Shown: positions 16,330 to 25,103, numbered from the stretch's first letter. The stretch is 64,000 bases of DNA from Bulleidia extructa W1219 (GCF_000177375.1 NZ_ADFR01000014.1:19756-83755), one strand, 5' to 3'. Notes: a model not told the origin generated them from the letters alone. A program made the numbers and translations.

Positions 16330-18567
16330 ATGAAAAAGAAATTTCTTAAATTAGGATCTTTTGTGATAGCTGGCTTATTAGCCCTCCCTTCTATTTTACC
16401 AATACATGCTTGTACAGGTGTCATTGTCGGGGGAGATTTGACAAAAGACGGTACGACCATTTTTGGCCGCACAGAAGACTTAGAGGTGAATCATAATAAA
16501 GCCTATAAGGTGCATAAAGCCGGAAAGTATAAGGCCGGAAGCACTAAAGTTGATTGTGGAACAGATTGTGAAGCTGGTTATAAGCATACATTCTCACATG
16601 ATTCATATCAGTATACATCTGTCAGTGATACGACCCCTGAATATGGTGAATTTGACGAAGCGGGTTATAACGAAAAGGGTGTTATTGCGGATATGACAGT
16701 ATCTGCCAAAGCTAATTCAAAAGCTCAAGGTGTGGACCCTTACGTAGATAACGGTATTACAGAGGCTTTGATTACGACTGTTATTTTAAGTGAATCGGAT
16801 AGTGCTGTTGATGGGGTACGCCGTATTGCGGATATCTTTGCGACAAAGGGTTCGGGAGAAGGTAATGCGTTTGTTATTGCGGATAAGAAAGAACTTTGGT
16901 ATGTAGAAGTTTATACGGGACATCAATTCTTAGCTATGAAATATCCACGTAATAAATATTCGGTATTCCCTAATACATTCTGGATTAATGAAGTGAAACT
17001 TGAAAAGGGAACGGAAACAGCGAATTATATCACGGATAAGACAGGCAACTATATTTATTCCAAGGGATTGTTTGATGTAGCTCAAAAGGCCGGTACGTTT
17101 GTTGGAAATAAGGAAAAGAATATCATTGATGCCGCTAAATCTTATGGATCTAGTCAGTACGATGCTGGAAATCGTTCTCGTGTTTATTCCGGTATTAAGG
17201 CATTAAATCCAAAATCAACGGTAAAAGAAAATGATAAAGTTTATAATTTCTTACAAGATGCTGATAAGAACTCTATTTCTTTGAAGGATGTTTTCGCGTT
17301 TACCAGAAATCGTTTGGAAAATATTGGGAAAAAGGCGGATGATCAAAAAGGTAACACCTATCCGATTGGTAACCGAAATACCATGGAAAGTCATATTTTC
17401 CAAATAGACCATAACAAGAACGATAAGCTTCATTCGGTGATGTGGTTGGCGCTAGGTAGCCCTCGTTTTTCTCCATATATTCCTTATTACCAAAATCAAA
17501 CAAAAGGAATTGAGGAAGCCAGTGCTGAAAAGAACGAATTTCATCAAAAATCGGTTTATTGGTTGGCAACCGATATGATGCATATGGCAGAAACCGATTT
17601 AGATCATTTCTCCAAGCTGGTTAAAGACGATATTGAAAAACTAGAGGATATATTAGTAAAGAAAACAAAATTGGATCCTAAGGATGCCAAGACAGCGACT
17701 GATACGAATGCAGAAGATGCTAAAAAAGGATATGAGCTTCTTCAAAAGATGCACGATAAGATGAAAGCTGAATATATCGACTACTTAAACAAACACGATA
17801 CGGTAAATACTACTTATAATAGACGTAATGGAATAACGGTTCAAATCAAGGTTCCGGCCGGTACGGCGGATGCTCGTTTACAAACTCGTATTAGCCGTAA
17901 GGGTGATGAGATTGTAATTTCAGATGTTTATGGAAATCCGGTACAAAATTTAAAGAAACCGATAGAAATTAAAGTGACTTCCAAGCAATTTAAAGACGGT
18001 CAAGAGTACGATATCAGTGATGGCAAGACGACTCAAGTTGTGAAAGTGATTAAGAATACACTCACTTATACCACTAAGAGTACCAAGACCACGATTAAGG
18101 TTCACCAAAAAGAAGAACCAAAACCAAGTGAACCTGTGTATAAAGCTCAAATTAAGAAGATTGATTCGAAATTGGAAAATCGTAAACCTGAAGAATATGA
18201 AGCTTACGACATCAGTTTTGTGGATCAAAATGGTAAGGTGGCGAAAGACGGTAAGATGAGAGAAGTCCGTTTGAGTCTTGAAAAATTTGATGCGAAAGAT
18301 GTGTATATTCTTCATCGTAAAAAGGATAACAGTTTAGAGGAAGTGAAGACCATCAAGTCAGCGAATGGAAAAGAACTTGTGTTTGAACACAATGATTTCT
18401 CACCATACTATTTTGTCAAGAAGAGTACGGTGGCTAATTCTAAGAAAGGTGGTTCTTCCGCTAAGACAAACGATTCAAGCAAGGTATTTGAGTTTGGTCT
18501 CGTTGGTTTATCGGCCATGGCTTTATTGGCTTATGCCTTAAAGAAACGTTATAGTACTTCTCATTGA
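16330..18567 (+). CDS. Secreted C69-family peptidase (dipeptidase-like), C-terminally membrane-anchored
   Basis: A 745-residue surface protein. A signal peptide (residues 1-27) ends in HA, directly before Cys28 of HACTGVIVGG. In C69 peptidases this Cys is the N-terminal nucleophile exposed by processing, so signal cleavage would create the active site. The catalytic domain (28 to about 510) includes TIFGRTEDLE and the ENIGKKADDQKGNTYPIGNRNTMESHIFQ region. The next part (to about 700) looks beta-rich and Lys-rich with Lys/Glu/Pro linkers. The end has AKTND, a hydrophobic helix and a KKRYSTSH tail, resembling a degenerate sortase signal. It acts outside the cell, probably on dipeptides. Ribosome-binding site AGGAGG precedes ATG. 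Confidence 0.85.
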   Translation: MKKKFLKLGSFVIAGLLALPSILPIHACTGVIVGGDLTKDGTTIFGRTEDLEVNHNKAYKVHKAGKYKAGSTKVDCGTDCEAGYKHTFSHDSYQYTSVSDTTPEYGEFDEAGYNEKGVIADMTVSAKANSKAQGVDPYVDNGITEALITTVILSESDSAVDGVRRIADIFATKGSGEGNAFVIADKKELWYVEVYTGHQFLAMKYPRNKYSVFPNTFWINEVKLEKGTETANYITDKTGNYIYSKGLFDVAQKAGTFVGNKEKNIIDAAKSYGSSQYDAGNRSRVYSGIKALNPKSTVKENDKVYNFLQDADKNSISLKDVFAFTRNRLENIGKKADDQKGNTYPIGNRNTMESHIFQIDHNKNDKLHSVMWLALGSPRFSPYIPYYQNQTKGIEEASAEKNEFHQKSVYWLATDMMHMAETDLDHFSKLVKDDIEKLEDILVKKTKLDPKDAKTATDTNAEDAKKGYELLQKMHDKMKAEYIDYLNKHDTVNTTYNRRNGITVQIKVPAGTADARLQTRISRKGDEIVISDVYGNPVQNLKKPIEIKVTSKQFKDGQEYDISDGKTTQVVKVIKNTLTYTTKSTKTTIKVHQKEEPKPSEPVYKAQIKKIDSKLENRKPEEYEAYDISFVDQNGKVAKDGKMREVRLSLEKFDAKDVYILHRKKDNSLEEVKTIKSANGKELVFEHNDFSPYYFVKKSTVANSKKGGSSAKTNDSSKVFEFGLVGLSAMALLAYALKKRYSTSH

Positions 18568-18576
18568 GAGTAAGTA

Positions 18577-18607
18577 AGCCTCAATCTTGGGATTGAGGTT
18601 TTCTTTT
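18577..18607 (+). terminator. Terminator after C69 peptidase
   Basis: CCTCAATC / GATTGAGG (8 bp, extended by weaker pairs, loop TTGG) followed by TTTTCTTTT. Confidence 0.85.
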
Positions 18608-18695
18608 GGTTAAAAAAGAGGTGCTAAAATCAAAATATAAAGATAAAAAATAGTTTTCATGTATAGATGATATTTATGAAAAAGGGGGCTATTGT

Positions 18696-18773
18696 ATGAA
18701 CGTTTACTTTTCCGGATGGCAGAATGTAAAAATAATGAAAAGAGTGTTTCAAGTGTTTCTGTTAAAATTGTGA
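18696..18773 (+). CDS. Possible 25-residue small protein
   Basis: A short frame in the 267-base gap between the C69 peptidase and gltX. The ATG at 18696 is preceded by AAAGGGGGC at good spacing, and an extended -10-like TGCTAAAAT lies about 60 bases upstream. The peptide starts MNVYFSGWQNV and is basic and hydrophobic at the end (FQVFLLKL). No family is recognised. It could be a peptide signal, a small membrane peptide, or chance. Confidence 0.3.
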   Translation: MNVYFSGWQNVKIMKRVFQVFLLKL

Positions 18774-18785
18774 ATAGGGATAAGA

Positions 18786-18812
18786 AAAGCAGTGACGTTG
18801 AATCACTGCTTT
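18786..18812 (-). terminator. Terminator of gltX
   Basis: AAAGCAGTGA / TCACTGCTTT (10 bp, loop of 7) lies just downstream of the gltX stop. Read on the minus strand it is followed by TTCTTATCC. Confidence 0.8.
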
Positions 18813-18834
18813 CATGGTGTCGATCAAATCGGTT

Positions 18835-20286
18835 TTATGCTTCTAATTGAGTAATGGATAATCGCAACCTTCGAAGAGTTTCTTCTTTGCCCAAAATATC
18901 TGCAAGTTCGATAGCCCCTCCTGGAGTAAATTGTTTTCCCGAGATAGCTAACCGTAATGGGAAAAGAACTTGACCATTTTTCAGTTCCAGTTTAGCCGGT
19001 AATTCCATGAGCTTATCATGAATCACTTGCTCATTCCACTCTTCTTGTTCTTCTAACATCCGTAAAGCGGCTTTTAAAGAAATAAGAGCGATTTCAGGGT
19101 TGGTTTTCATTTTTTTGTTGTTATATAGGTCATTGTCATAAGCAGGGAAGTGATCAAAGAAATCAACCATTTCAGGAATTTGAAGTAGCGTCTCAGCCCG
19201 ATTTTGTAAAATTTTTGCGATTTTAGTGATATCAAAATTTCCTTTGACACTTTGAACGATATATGGTTTTACAAGTTCTGTATATTGATCAAGGCTCATG
19301 GCTCTCAACCATTGAGCATTGACCCAAGTCAACTTATTCATATCAAAGATGGCTCCGGAGGTACCGATGTGTTGAACATTAAAGGCTTGAACCAATTCTT
19401 CCAGAGTATAAATCTCTTGATCAGTTTCAGGAGCCCAACCTAATAAAGCAATGTAGTTTAATATAGCTTCCGGTAAATAACCTTTTTGTATCAAGTCTTG
19501 GAATGAAGCATCTCCATTTCGTTTGGATAATTTGGTTTTTTCATCCTTCATGACCGGAGGACAATGCACATAAGTAGGGATAGCCCAATCAAATGCTTGG
19601 TAAATGAGGTTATATTTAGGAGTAGAGCTTAGGTATTCCATGCCACGGACAACATGAGTGATATTCATGGTGTGATCATCAATAATGTTGGCGAAGTTAT
19701 AGGTTGGAAATCCATCAGACTTTAATAAAATGGATTCGTCCAGTGTATCGTTATCGACCGTGATATGACCGAAGACTTCATCATCAAAAGAGGTGGTACC
19801 ACTTGTTGGAACGGTTTGACGAATGACATAAGATTCCCCGTTTTCAATTCTTTTTTCACATTCTTCTATACTTAATAATTTACAGGGATCGTCATATTTA
19901 AAGTTTTCTTTACGAGCGGTTTGTAATTCACGTTGAACATGGATCATTTCCTCATCACAGAAACAATAATGGGCTCCTCCACGTTGAATTAATTCTTTGG
20001 CGTATTTTTGATAGATACCCGAACGCATCCTCTCTGATTGAACATATGGACCATAATTTCCCTCTTTATCCGGTCCTTCATCGTATGTTAAATGACATTG
20101 TTTGAGAGTTTGATAAATAATATCCGTCGCTCCTTCGACAAAGCGTCCTTGATCGGTATCTTCAATGCGGAGAATGAAAACTCCTTCAGGGTCTTTTTTA
20201 GCAATTAAGTAAGTGTATAGCGCTGTTCTTAAGTTACCGATATGCATATAGCCGGTCGGACTAGGCGCAAATCTTGTTCTTCTCAT
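18835..20286 (-). CDS. gltX: Glutamyl-tRNA synthetase
   Basis: A class I aminoacyl-tRNA synthetase (483 residues) that charges tRNA-Glu. In Bacillota it usually also mischarges tRNA-Gln, which GatCAB then amidates. The HIGH-type motif is APSPTGYMHIGNLRTALY at the N-terminus and the KMSKS-type motif is KTKLSKRNGD. The C-terminal anticodon-binding domain ends in LRLSITQLEA. The start is preceded (minus strand) by AAGGAGA. It is divergent from a tRNA-Gln gene 85 bases away, and a tRNA-Glu gene lies 5 kb off, so enzyme and substrates are clustered. Confidence 0.96.
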   Translation of the reverse strand: MRRTRFAPSPTGYMHIGNLRTALYTYLIAKKDPEGVFILRIEDTDQGRFVEGATDIIYQTLKQCHLTYDEGPDKEGNYGPYVQSERMRSGIYQKYAKELIQRGGAHYCFCDEEMIHVQRELQTARKENFKYDDPCKLLSIEECEKRIENGESYVIRQTVPTSGTTSFDDEVFGHITVDNDTLDESILLKSDGFPTYNFANIIDDHTMNITHVVRGMEYLSSTPKYNLIYQAFDWAIPTYVHCPPVMKDEKTKLSKRNGDASFQDLIQKGYLPEAILNYIALLGWAPETDQEIYTLEELVQAFNVQHIGTSGAIFDMNKLTWVNAQWLRAMSLDQYTELVKPYIVQSVKGNFDITKIAKILQNRAETLLQIPEMVDFFDHFPAYDNDLYNNKKMKTNPEIALISLKAALRMLEEQEEWNEQVIHDKLMELPAKLELKNGQVLFPLRLAISGKQFTPGGAIELADILGKEETLRRLRLSITQLEA

Positions 20287-20370
20287 GTGTTTCTCCTTGT
20301 TTCTATATCTTTATTATTATAGCCTTATAGTTGTATTTTTCTAGAAAAACTTTATAATTTAAAAGGTTAT

Positions 20371-20442
20371 TGGGGTATAGCCAAGCGGTAAGGCAACTGG
20401 CTCTGAACCAGTCATGCGTGAGTTCGAATCTCTCTACCCCAG
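20371..20442 (+). tRNA. tRNA-Gln (anticodon CUG)
   Basis: Acceptor TGGGGTA pairs with TACCCCA, the D-arm is GCCAAGCGGTAAGGC, the anticodon stem ACTGG/CCAGT encloses loop CTCTGAA (anticodon CTG), and the T-loop is TTCGAAT. The TGGGGTATAGCCAAGCGGTAAG start is typical of tRNA-Gln. The CCA end is not encoded. It reads CAG only; the UUG isoacceptor must lie elsewhere. Confidence 0.93.
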
Positions 20443-20444
20443 CT

Positions 20445-20461
20445 GCGCGATAGCGCTTTTT
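20445..20461 (+). terminator. Weak terminator after tRNA-Gln
   Basis: GCGC-GATA-GCGC followed by TTTTTATTTT. The stem is short but GC-only and correctly placed. Confidence 0.5.
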
Positions 20462-20539
20462 ATTTTATCTGAAAGAGAATAAGTGAAATCGTTTGAATCA
20501 CTTGTTAGTTTATATGTGTTTTCTTAACGCTTGAATTTA

Positions 20540-20555
20540 TGGTAGGATTTCTGTA
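20540..20555 (+). promoter_or_regulatory. -10 box giving a predicted leaderless rdgB mRNA
   Basis: TGGTAGGAT (hexamer 20543-20548) is followed by six bases and the rdgB ATG at 20555. No ribosome-binding site is present between them. Transcription would start at or next to the ATG. Confidence 0.5.
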
Positions 20556-21148
20556 TGAAAAATGAAATTATTATTGCCACAAAGAATCAAAATAAAGTGT
20601 ATGAATTTAAACAAATGTTAGAACCTATGGGCTATCAAGTGAAAAGTTTACTAGATTATCAAGACTTTCCTAATATAGAAGAAGATGGATTTACATTTGA
20701 AGATAATGCCCGTATTAAGGCAGAAACGACTTCTAAGTTATTGGGATGTATGGTTATCAGTGATGATTCCGGATTGGAAATTGATGCCTTTGATGGACAA
20801 CCGGGAGTTCATTCGGCTAGATGGTTAGGTGAGCTAACTCCTTACAGTTATAAAAATCAAGTCATCTTAGATCGAATGAGAGATGAACCAAATCGTTTAG
20901 CTCGCTATGTTTGTGTGTTGGCATTAGCCAGACCAAATAAAGAAACCATTTTCTTTCGTGGAGAGTGTGAAGTGGAAGTGGCTTTGGAAGCCAAAGGCAA
21001 ACATGGTTTTGGCTATGATCCGATTATGTTGGATAAGAACAGCGGGAAAACATTAGCGGAAATGAGTGACACGGAAAAAGCAGCGATATCTCATCGAGGA
21101 ATAGCGGTTCGCCAGTTGAAAGAATGGTTTACATATGAAATGGATTAA
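20555..21148 (+). CDS. rdgB: Non-canonical purine NTP pyrophosphatase (RdgB/HAM1)
   Basis: This enzyme hydrolyses dITP, ITP and XTP to monophosphates and so keeps deaminated purines out of DNA and RNA. Family landmarks: IATKNQNKVYEF at the N-terminus (substrate loop), the central SDDSGLEIDAFDGQPGVHSARW and HGFGYDPIM. Length 197 is normal. The last 14 bases overlap the next gene. The start lacks a ribosome-binding site and sits 6 bases after a -10-like box (see the promoter entry). Confidence 0.95.
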   Translation: MKNEIIIATKNQNKVYEFKQMLEPMGYQVKSLLDYQDFPNIEEDGFTFEDNARIKAETTSKLLGCMVISDDSGLEIDAFDGQPGVHSARWLGELTPYSYKNQVILDRMRDEPNRLARYVCVLALARPNKETIFFRGECEVEVALEAKGKHGFGYDPIMLDKNSGKTLAEMSDTEKAAISHRGIAVRQLKEWFTYEMD

Positions 21149-21818
21149 AACAAGTATCCTCGGTTTTTTACTCTTTTTATCATTATTATTAACCGTGGTG
21201 GATTTAGTAGCTTTTGACCCGAAATTATTTCAATCTTCTTACCAAAGAGAAAATACGATGGCCACCTTGAATATGAGTGAACAGGATCTCATGAGATCTT
21301 CAAATGTGCTATTGGATTATTTAAAAGGGAAGCGGAAAGATATCATGGTGGAAGCCGAAGTCAATGGTCACAAGAGAATGGTCTTTAATGAAAGAGAAAC
21401 CAAGCATATGGTGGATGTGAAAAAATTATACGAAAAGGCGATGCTGATACGGAATGTGTGTGTGATTTTGATGATTGTAGGGATGCTTGTTGAATTTTCA
21501 AGGAATCGTGCAGGGATGAAAACTTTTCTGTGGGAAGTTTTTAGAAACGGTCTTCTGGTATTTGGTTTTCTGTTGTTGTTTCTATTGGTCTATGCGATAA
21601 CGGATTTTTATGGGTTTTGGATGAATTTCCATTATTTATTTTTTGATAATGACTTATTTTTATTAGATCCTAATGTATCTTTGATGATCAATATGTTTCC
21701 AGAGAGTTTCTTTTTTAGAATGGTTATAAGGATCGTGATTATGTTTGCGGTTGTGAGTTTGACAATAGGGGGAGTGGTGTATGATTTATTTGGTCGTAGA
21801 AGGAGTGTGATTGCATGA
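21135..21818 (+). CDS. DUF1461 / TIGR01906 family membrane protein
   Basis: A 227-residue integral membrane protein with four hydrophobic segments (about 5-27, 98-117, 132-157 and 190-215). An extracytoplasmic region after the first helix has SEQDLMRSSNVLLDYLKGKR and NERETKHMVDVKKLY, typical of the TIGR01906 family. The later loop contains FWMNFHYLFFDNDLFLLDPNVSLMINMFPESFF, also characteristic. Function unknown. It overlaps rdgB by 14 bases and trmL by 4, so the three are co-translated. Confidence 0.85.
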   Translation: MKWIKTSILGFLLFLSLLLTVVDLVAFDPKLFQSSYQRENTMATLNMSEQDLMRSSNVLLDYLKGKRKDIMVEAEVNGHKRMVFNERETKHMVDVKKLYEKAMLIRNVCVILMIVGMLVEFSRNRAGMKTFLWEVFRNGLLVFGFLLLFLLVYAITDFYGFWMNFHYLFFDNDLFLLDPNVSLMINMFPESFFFRMVIRIVIMFAVVSLTIGGVVYDLFGRRRSVIA

Positions 21819-22333
21819 TTCATATTGTTTTATTTGAGCCGGAAATTCCCGGCAATACAGGAAATATTATGAGAACTTGTGCAGCTTTCCATATGAAGCT
21901 ACATTTGATTGAACCATTAGGCTTTCATTTGGATGAGAAACATCTCAAAAGAGCGGGAATGGATTATCGTGAAAATGTAGATTATGTGAAACATATAAAT
22001 TGGGATTCTTTTTTTCAAGAGCATGGAAATCAAGGATTATTTTATTATGTGACTCGGTATGGTAAGCACACTCCTGATTCTTTCATGTATCCAAAAGATC
22101 AAGAAATTTACTTGGTCTTTGGAAAAGAAAGTACGGGTATTCCAAAACCTATTTTGGCCAATCATGAAGATTTTTGTATGCGCATTCCCATGGTCGAAAA
22201 GGCTCGTTCTTTAAATTTGAGTAATTGCGTGGCTTTATGTGCGTATGAGGTGAATCGTCAATGGGGTTATTCGGGATTAAGTCATACTGAAGTCATTAAA
22301 GGAGCGAATTTTTTAGATCAATTCAAAGATTAA
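21815..22333 (+). CDS. trmL: tRNA (cytidine(34)-2'-O)-methyltransferase TrmL
   Basis: A SPOUT-class methyltransferase of 172 residues that 2'-O-methylates the wobble nucleotide of leucine tRNAs. Motifs: FEPEIPGNTGNIMRTCAAF at the start, VFGKESTGIPKPIL, and the knot-forming IPMVEKARSLNLSNCVALCAYEV. It overlaps the DUF1461 gene by 4 bases. Confidence 0.93.
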   Translation: MIHIVLFEPEIPGNTGNIMRTCAAFHMKLHLIEPLGFHLDEKHLKRAGMDYRENVDYVKHINWDSFFQEHGNQGLFYYVTRYGKHTPDSFMYPKDQEIYLVFGKESTGIPKPILANHEDFCMRIPMVEKARSLNLSNCVALCAYEVNRQWGYSGLSHTEVIKGANFLDQFKD

Positions 22334-22395
22334 GCATATCTTTGGATTTTAAGGGAATAAGTGACTATTCTATTAATAGTTAATTAGGAGTATCT

Positions 22396-22854
22396 ATGAT
22401 TCAAGAAAGTATACAACCGAAAAATCTTTGTGCTTGTAAGCATTCATCTCCTGCCATTAAGAATGGAGATGCCATTTATATGGCGGCTCAATTACCTATT
22501 AATCAAGATGGGTGTTTGGTAGCGAGTGACATTCAATCTCAAGTGGATCAGTGTTTAAGAAACATGGAAATGATTTTAAAGGAAAGTGGATTGGATTTTT
22601 CGTATGTTTTGACAACCAAGGTATATTTGGTTCATATGGAAGATCTAGCACTGGTAGATGAAAAGATGGGAGAATATTTTCATCATCCATATCCAGCCAG
22701 AACGGTTATCGGGGTTTCTGAGTTGCCTTGTGGTGCTTTAATTCAGATTGAAGGTTTTGCGATGGATAACAGGGCGATTGAAATTATGATGAGTGAGGAA
22801 GACTGTTCAGATTGTTCAAAGTCTGTTTGTGAGATCGTGCAAAATATTCATTGA
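22396..22854 (+). CDS. RidA/YjgF family protein with Cys-rich tail
   Basis: A RidA-family enamine/imine deaminase (152 residues) that clears reactive 2-aminoacrylate-type intermediates of PLP enzymes. The catalytic arginine is in PYPARTVIGVSELPCGALIQIEGFA. Typical RidA proteins have about 125 residues; this one carries an extra acidic tail with Cys137, Cys140 and Cys145 (DCSDCSKSVC), whose role is unknown. It has its own ribosome-binding site (TTAGGAG). The deaminase role is taken from the family. Confidence 0.88.
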   Translation: MIQESIQPKNLCACKHSSPAIKNGDAIYMAAQLPINQDGCLVASDIQSQVDQCLRNMEMILKESGLDFSYVLTTKVYLVHMEDLALVDEKMGEYFHHPYPARTVIGVSELPCGALIQIEGFAMDNRAIEIMMSEEDCSDCSKSVCEIVQNIH

Positions 22855-22972
22855 TTGAAGATGATTGTTTTTTTATGAAGAAATGAGTTTTTAAAGAAAC
22901 GCAGGATAGATGGTAAATCATGGATGTATTTATGCTAGAATTGATCTGGTACGAAACGGAAGAAATTACGGT

Positions 22973-23848
22973 ATGTTGAAAACGTTAAATGTTCACTTTG
23001 TCAAAAAGGATATTCGAAATATATTGATGATTATTGTGTCCTCATTTTTATATGCTTATGGATTACAAACTTTTGTGAAATGGGGAAACTTATATCCAAG
23101 TGGGTTTGCAGGTATTTCACGATTGGTCATTCAAATTATTCATGATATGGCAGGGGTAGAAATTCCATTTGCGCTGGTTTATTTTGGTTTAAATATTTTT
23201 GTGACGATATTGGTCTGGAAGCGAATTGGACATAAATTCATCTTGTTTTCATTTTTATGGTATTCGTTAGCTTCTTTTTTTACAGCCTTTATGAATTTTA
23301 ATGTCATTACCAATGATCAATTATTGATTGCGGTTTTTGGAGGTATCTTGAACGGTATTTCAATCGGGCTTGCTTTAAATGCGAATGCGTCTAGCGGGGG
23401 AACGGATTTTATTGCAATTGATTTAAGTGCTCGCTTGAATCGTCCAACTTGGAATTATATTTTATTCATCAATGCTTTAGTTTTGTCCATTGCCGGTATT
23501 CGTAGTGGCTGGAGTTTAGCTTTATATTCCATTATTTTTCAGTTTGCTTCAACTCAGGTGGTGAATGCGATGTATTCCCGTTATAAATTGTCACGTATGG
23601 AAATTATTACGGATTATCCCGAAGATGTGAGTCAGAGAATTTTTCGACTTTATCGCCATGGCATCACCCAAATTCAAGTGTTGGGGGTATATAAGCATCG
23701 TAGACATAGTTTATTGATGTTGACGGTGAATCAAAGTCAAGTTGCTAATATTGTTAAAGCAGTGAAAAAGGTCGATCCTATGGCATTTGTGACGGTGTAT
23801 GAAGTGGAAAAGGTAATTGGTAATTTTTATCAACAACCGGTGGAATAA
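22973..23848 (+). CDS. YitT family membrane protein
   Basis: A YitT/DUF161 integral membrane protein (about 291 residues) with a C-terminal DUF2179 cytosolic domain. Hydrophobic helices run from about 20 to 190, with the family signature GGILNGISIGLALNANASSGGTDFIA. The DUF2179 part contains YRHGITQIQVLGVY and VTVYEVEKVIGNF. I prefer ATG 22973 (MLKTLNVHFVKKD), since the upstream in-frame ATG at 22910 adds a non-conserved segment containing a likely -10 box (TGCTAGAAT). Function unknown; transport is suspected for the family. It overlaps the Nudix gene by one base. Confidence 0.88.
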   Translation: MLKTLNVHFVKKDIRNILMIIVSSFLYAYGLQTFVKWGNLYPSGFAGISRLVIQIIHDMAGVEIPFALVYFGLNIFVTILVWKRIGHKFILFSFLWYSLASFFTAFMNFNVITNDQLLIAVFGGILNGISIGLALNANASSGGTDFIAIDLSARLNRPTWNYILFINALVLSIAGIRSGWSLALYSIIFQFASTQVVNAMYSRYKLSRMEIITDYPEDVSQRIFRLYRHGITQIQVLGVYKHRRHSLLMLTVNQSQVANIVKAVKKVDPMAFVTVYEVEKVIGNFYQQPVE

Positions 23849-24390
23849 TGATGGAATTAGAATTGAAAGATAACGAATGGGACTTTGATTATTGTGATCA
23901 TGATCGACAAATTTGCCGAGCTATTGTGGTGGATGAAAAGAGAAATTTTTATTTTGTCCAAGTGCAGCGAAAAGATGATTTTGGTATTGGTACTTTCATT
24001 GAAACGGCAGGTGGAGGAAAGGAAGAAATCGAAACAGAAGAGGAAGCTATTCGTCGAGAATTGAACGAAGAATTGGGTGTTGAAGTGGATATTCTTTGTC
24101 GATTAGGGAAAGTATCGGATTATTATAATCTCATCCATCGCCATAACATTAATCATTATTTTTTATGTCAAGTTAAAAGCTTTGGTAAAAGTCATCAAAC
24201 CGATGATGAGATTCAAAACTTTCATTTATCCACTCTGAAAATGAGTTATCAAGAAGCTTTAAAAGAGTATGAACAATGTCGAAATACAAAATTGGGCAGG
24301 TTGATTGCGCAAAGAGAAATACCTATTTTAAAAAAGGCATATTCTTTTCTAAAAAGACGGTCTATTGGTAAGGAGTTTGAGGATGAATGA
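23848..24390 (+). CDS. Nudix hydrolase
   Basis: A 180-residue Nudix protein. The Nudix box reads GGGKEEIETEEEAIRRELNE followed by ELGVEV (about residues 52-77) and has the required Glu residues for metal binding. Substrate unknown. The early residues CDHDRQICRAIVVDEKRNFYFVQVQR form the first strands. It starts at the YitT stop (TAATG; ATG 23851 is an alternative) and runs into the DUF421 gene. Confidence 0.88.
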   Translation: MMELELKDNEWDFDYCDHDRQICRAIVVDEKRNFYFVQVQRKDDFGIGTFIETAGGGKEEIETEEEAIRRELNEELGVEVDILCRLGKVSDYYNLIHRHNINHYFLCQVKSFGKSHQTDDEIQNFHLSTLKMSYQEALKEYEQCRNTKLGRLIAQREIPILKKAYSFLKRRSIGKEFEDE

Positions 24391-25039
24391 ATTTTTATTA
24401 GTGACAATAAAATTGTTAATTGGTTTTTTGGCTTTGATTATGGTCATCAATGTGACAGGCAAAGGAAATTTAGCTCCCTCTTCTGCCAGTGATCAGGTAC
24501 AAAATTATGTGCTTGGTGGTATTATCGGTGGTGTTATCTATAATAAGAACGTTCAAATTTTAGAATATATTGGTATCTTATGTATCTGGTGTATTTTAGT
24601 TCTTCTTTTAAAGTTGATTAAGACCTATAGTGTGAAAGCTAAGCAAGTTTTGGATGGTAAGGCATTTATCATCATTGATCATGGTCAAATTAATATTGAA
24701 AATTGTAAGAAAGTGGGTTTATCTGCTCATGATGTGTCTTTTAAGCTTCGGACCAATCACATCTATTCAACCAGGAAAGTGAAAAGAGCCCTCATGGAGC
24801 AAAATGGTCAGTTAATTATTGTTCAAGACGGAGAAGAAAATCCAAAGTTTCCTTTGATAACGGATGGGCAATTACAAACAGATATTTTGGATGTGATTGG
24901 CAAGAATGAAACATGGTTATTGGAAGAAATGAAAAAGCAAGGGTTAAATTCATATGGCGATGTTTTTTTGGGAGAATATATAGATGGCTATTTAGCATTG
25001 ACGCCATATCCTTCAAAAAAAGATGAAGTAAAGAATTGA
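24383..25039 (+). CDS. DUF421 (YetF-type) membrane protein
   Basis: A DUF421 protein of 218 residues with three N-terminal membrane helices (about 5-25, 43-60 and 62-80) and a cytosolic domain. Family motifs: LLIGFLALIMVINVTGKGNLAPSSASDQVQNYVLGGIIGG and VGLSAHDVSFKLR. Function unknown; related Bacillus proteins affect spore or membrane properties. ATG 24383 is chosen because AAGGAG lies 7 bases upstream; a TTG at 24365 inside the Nudix gene is less likely. It overlaps the Nudix gene by 8 bases. Confidence 0.87.
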   Translation: MNEFLLVTIKLLIGFLALIMVINVTGKGNLAPSSASDQVQNYVLGGIIGGVIYNKNVQILEYIGILCIWCILVLLLKLIKTYSVKAKQVLDGKAFIIIDHGQINIENCKKVGLSAHDVSFKLRTNHIYSTRKVKRALMEQNGQLIIVQDGEENPKFPLITDGQLQTDILDVIGKNETWLLEEMKKQGLNSYGDVFLGEYIDGYLALTPYPSKKDEVKN

Positions 25040-25103
25040 AAAATCAATGGTATATAAAGAAATAATTGGTATACTTGTACGAAATAGGTAAGGGAAAATA
25101 TCC

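Noticed and set aside
17950..18315. Minus-strand frame of 121 residues inside the C69 peptidase gene
   Set aside because: Composition (many Phe, Ile, Leu, His) is that expected from the complement of a Lys-rich coding region; no start signals.
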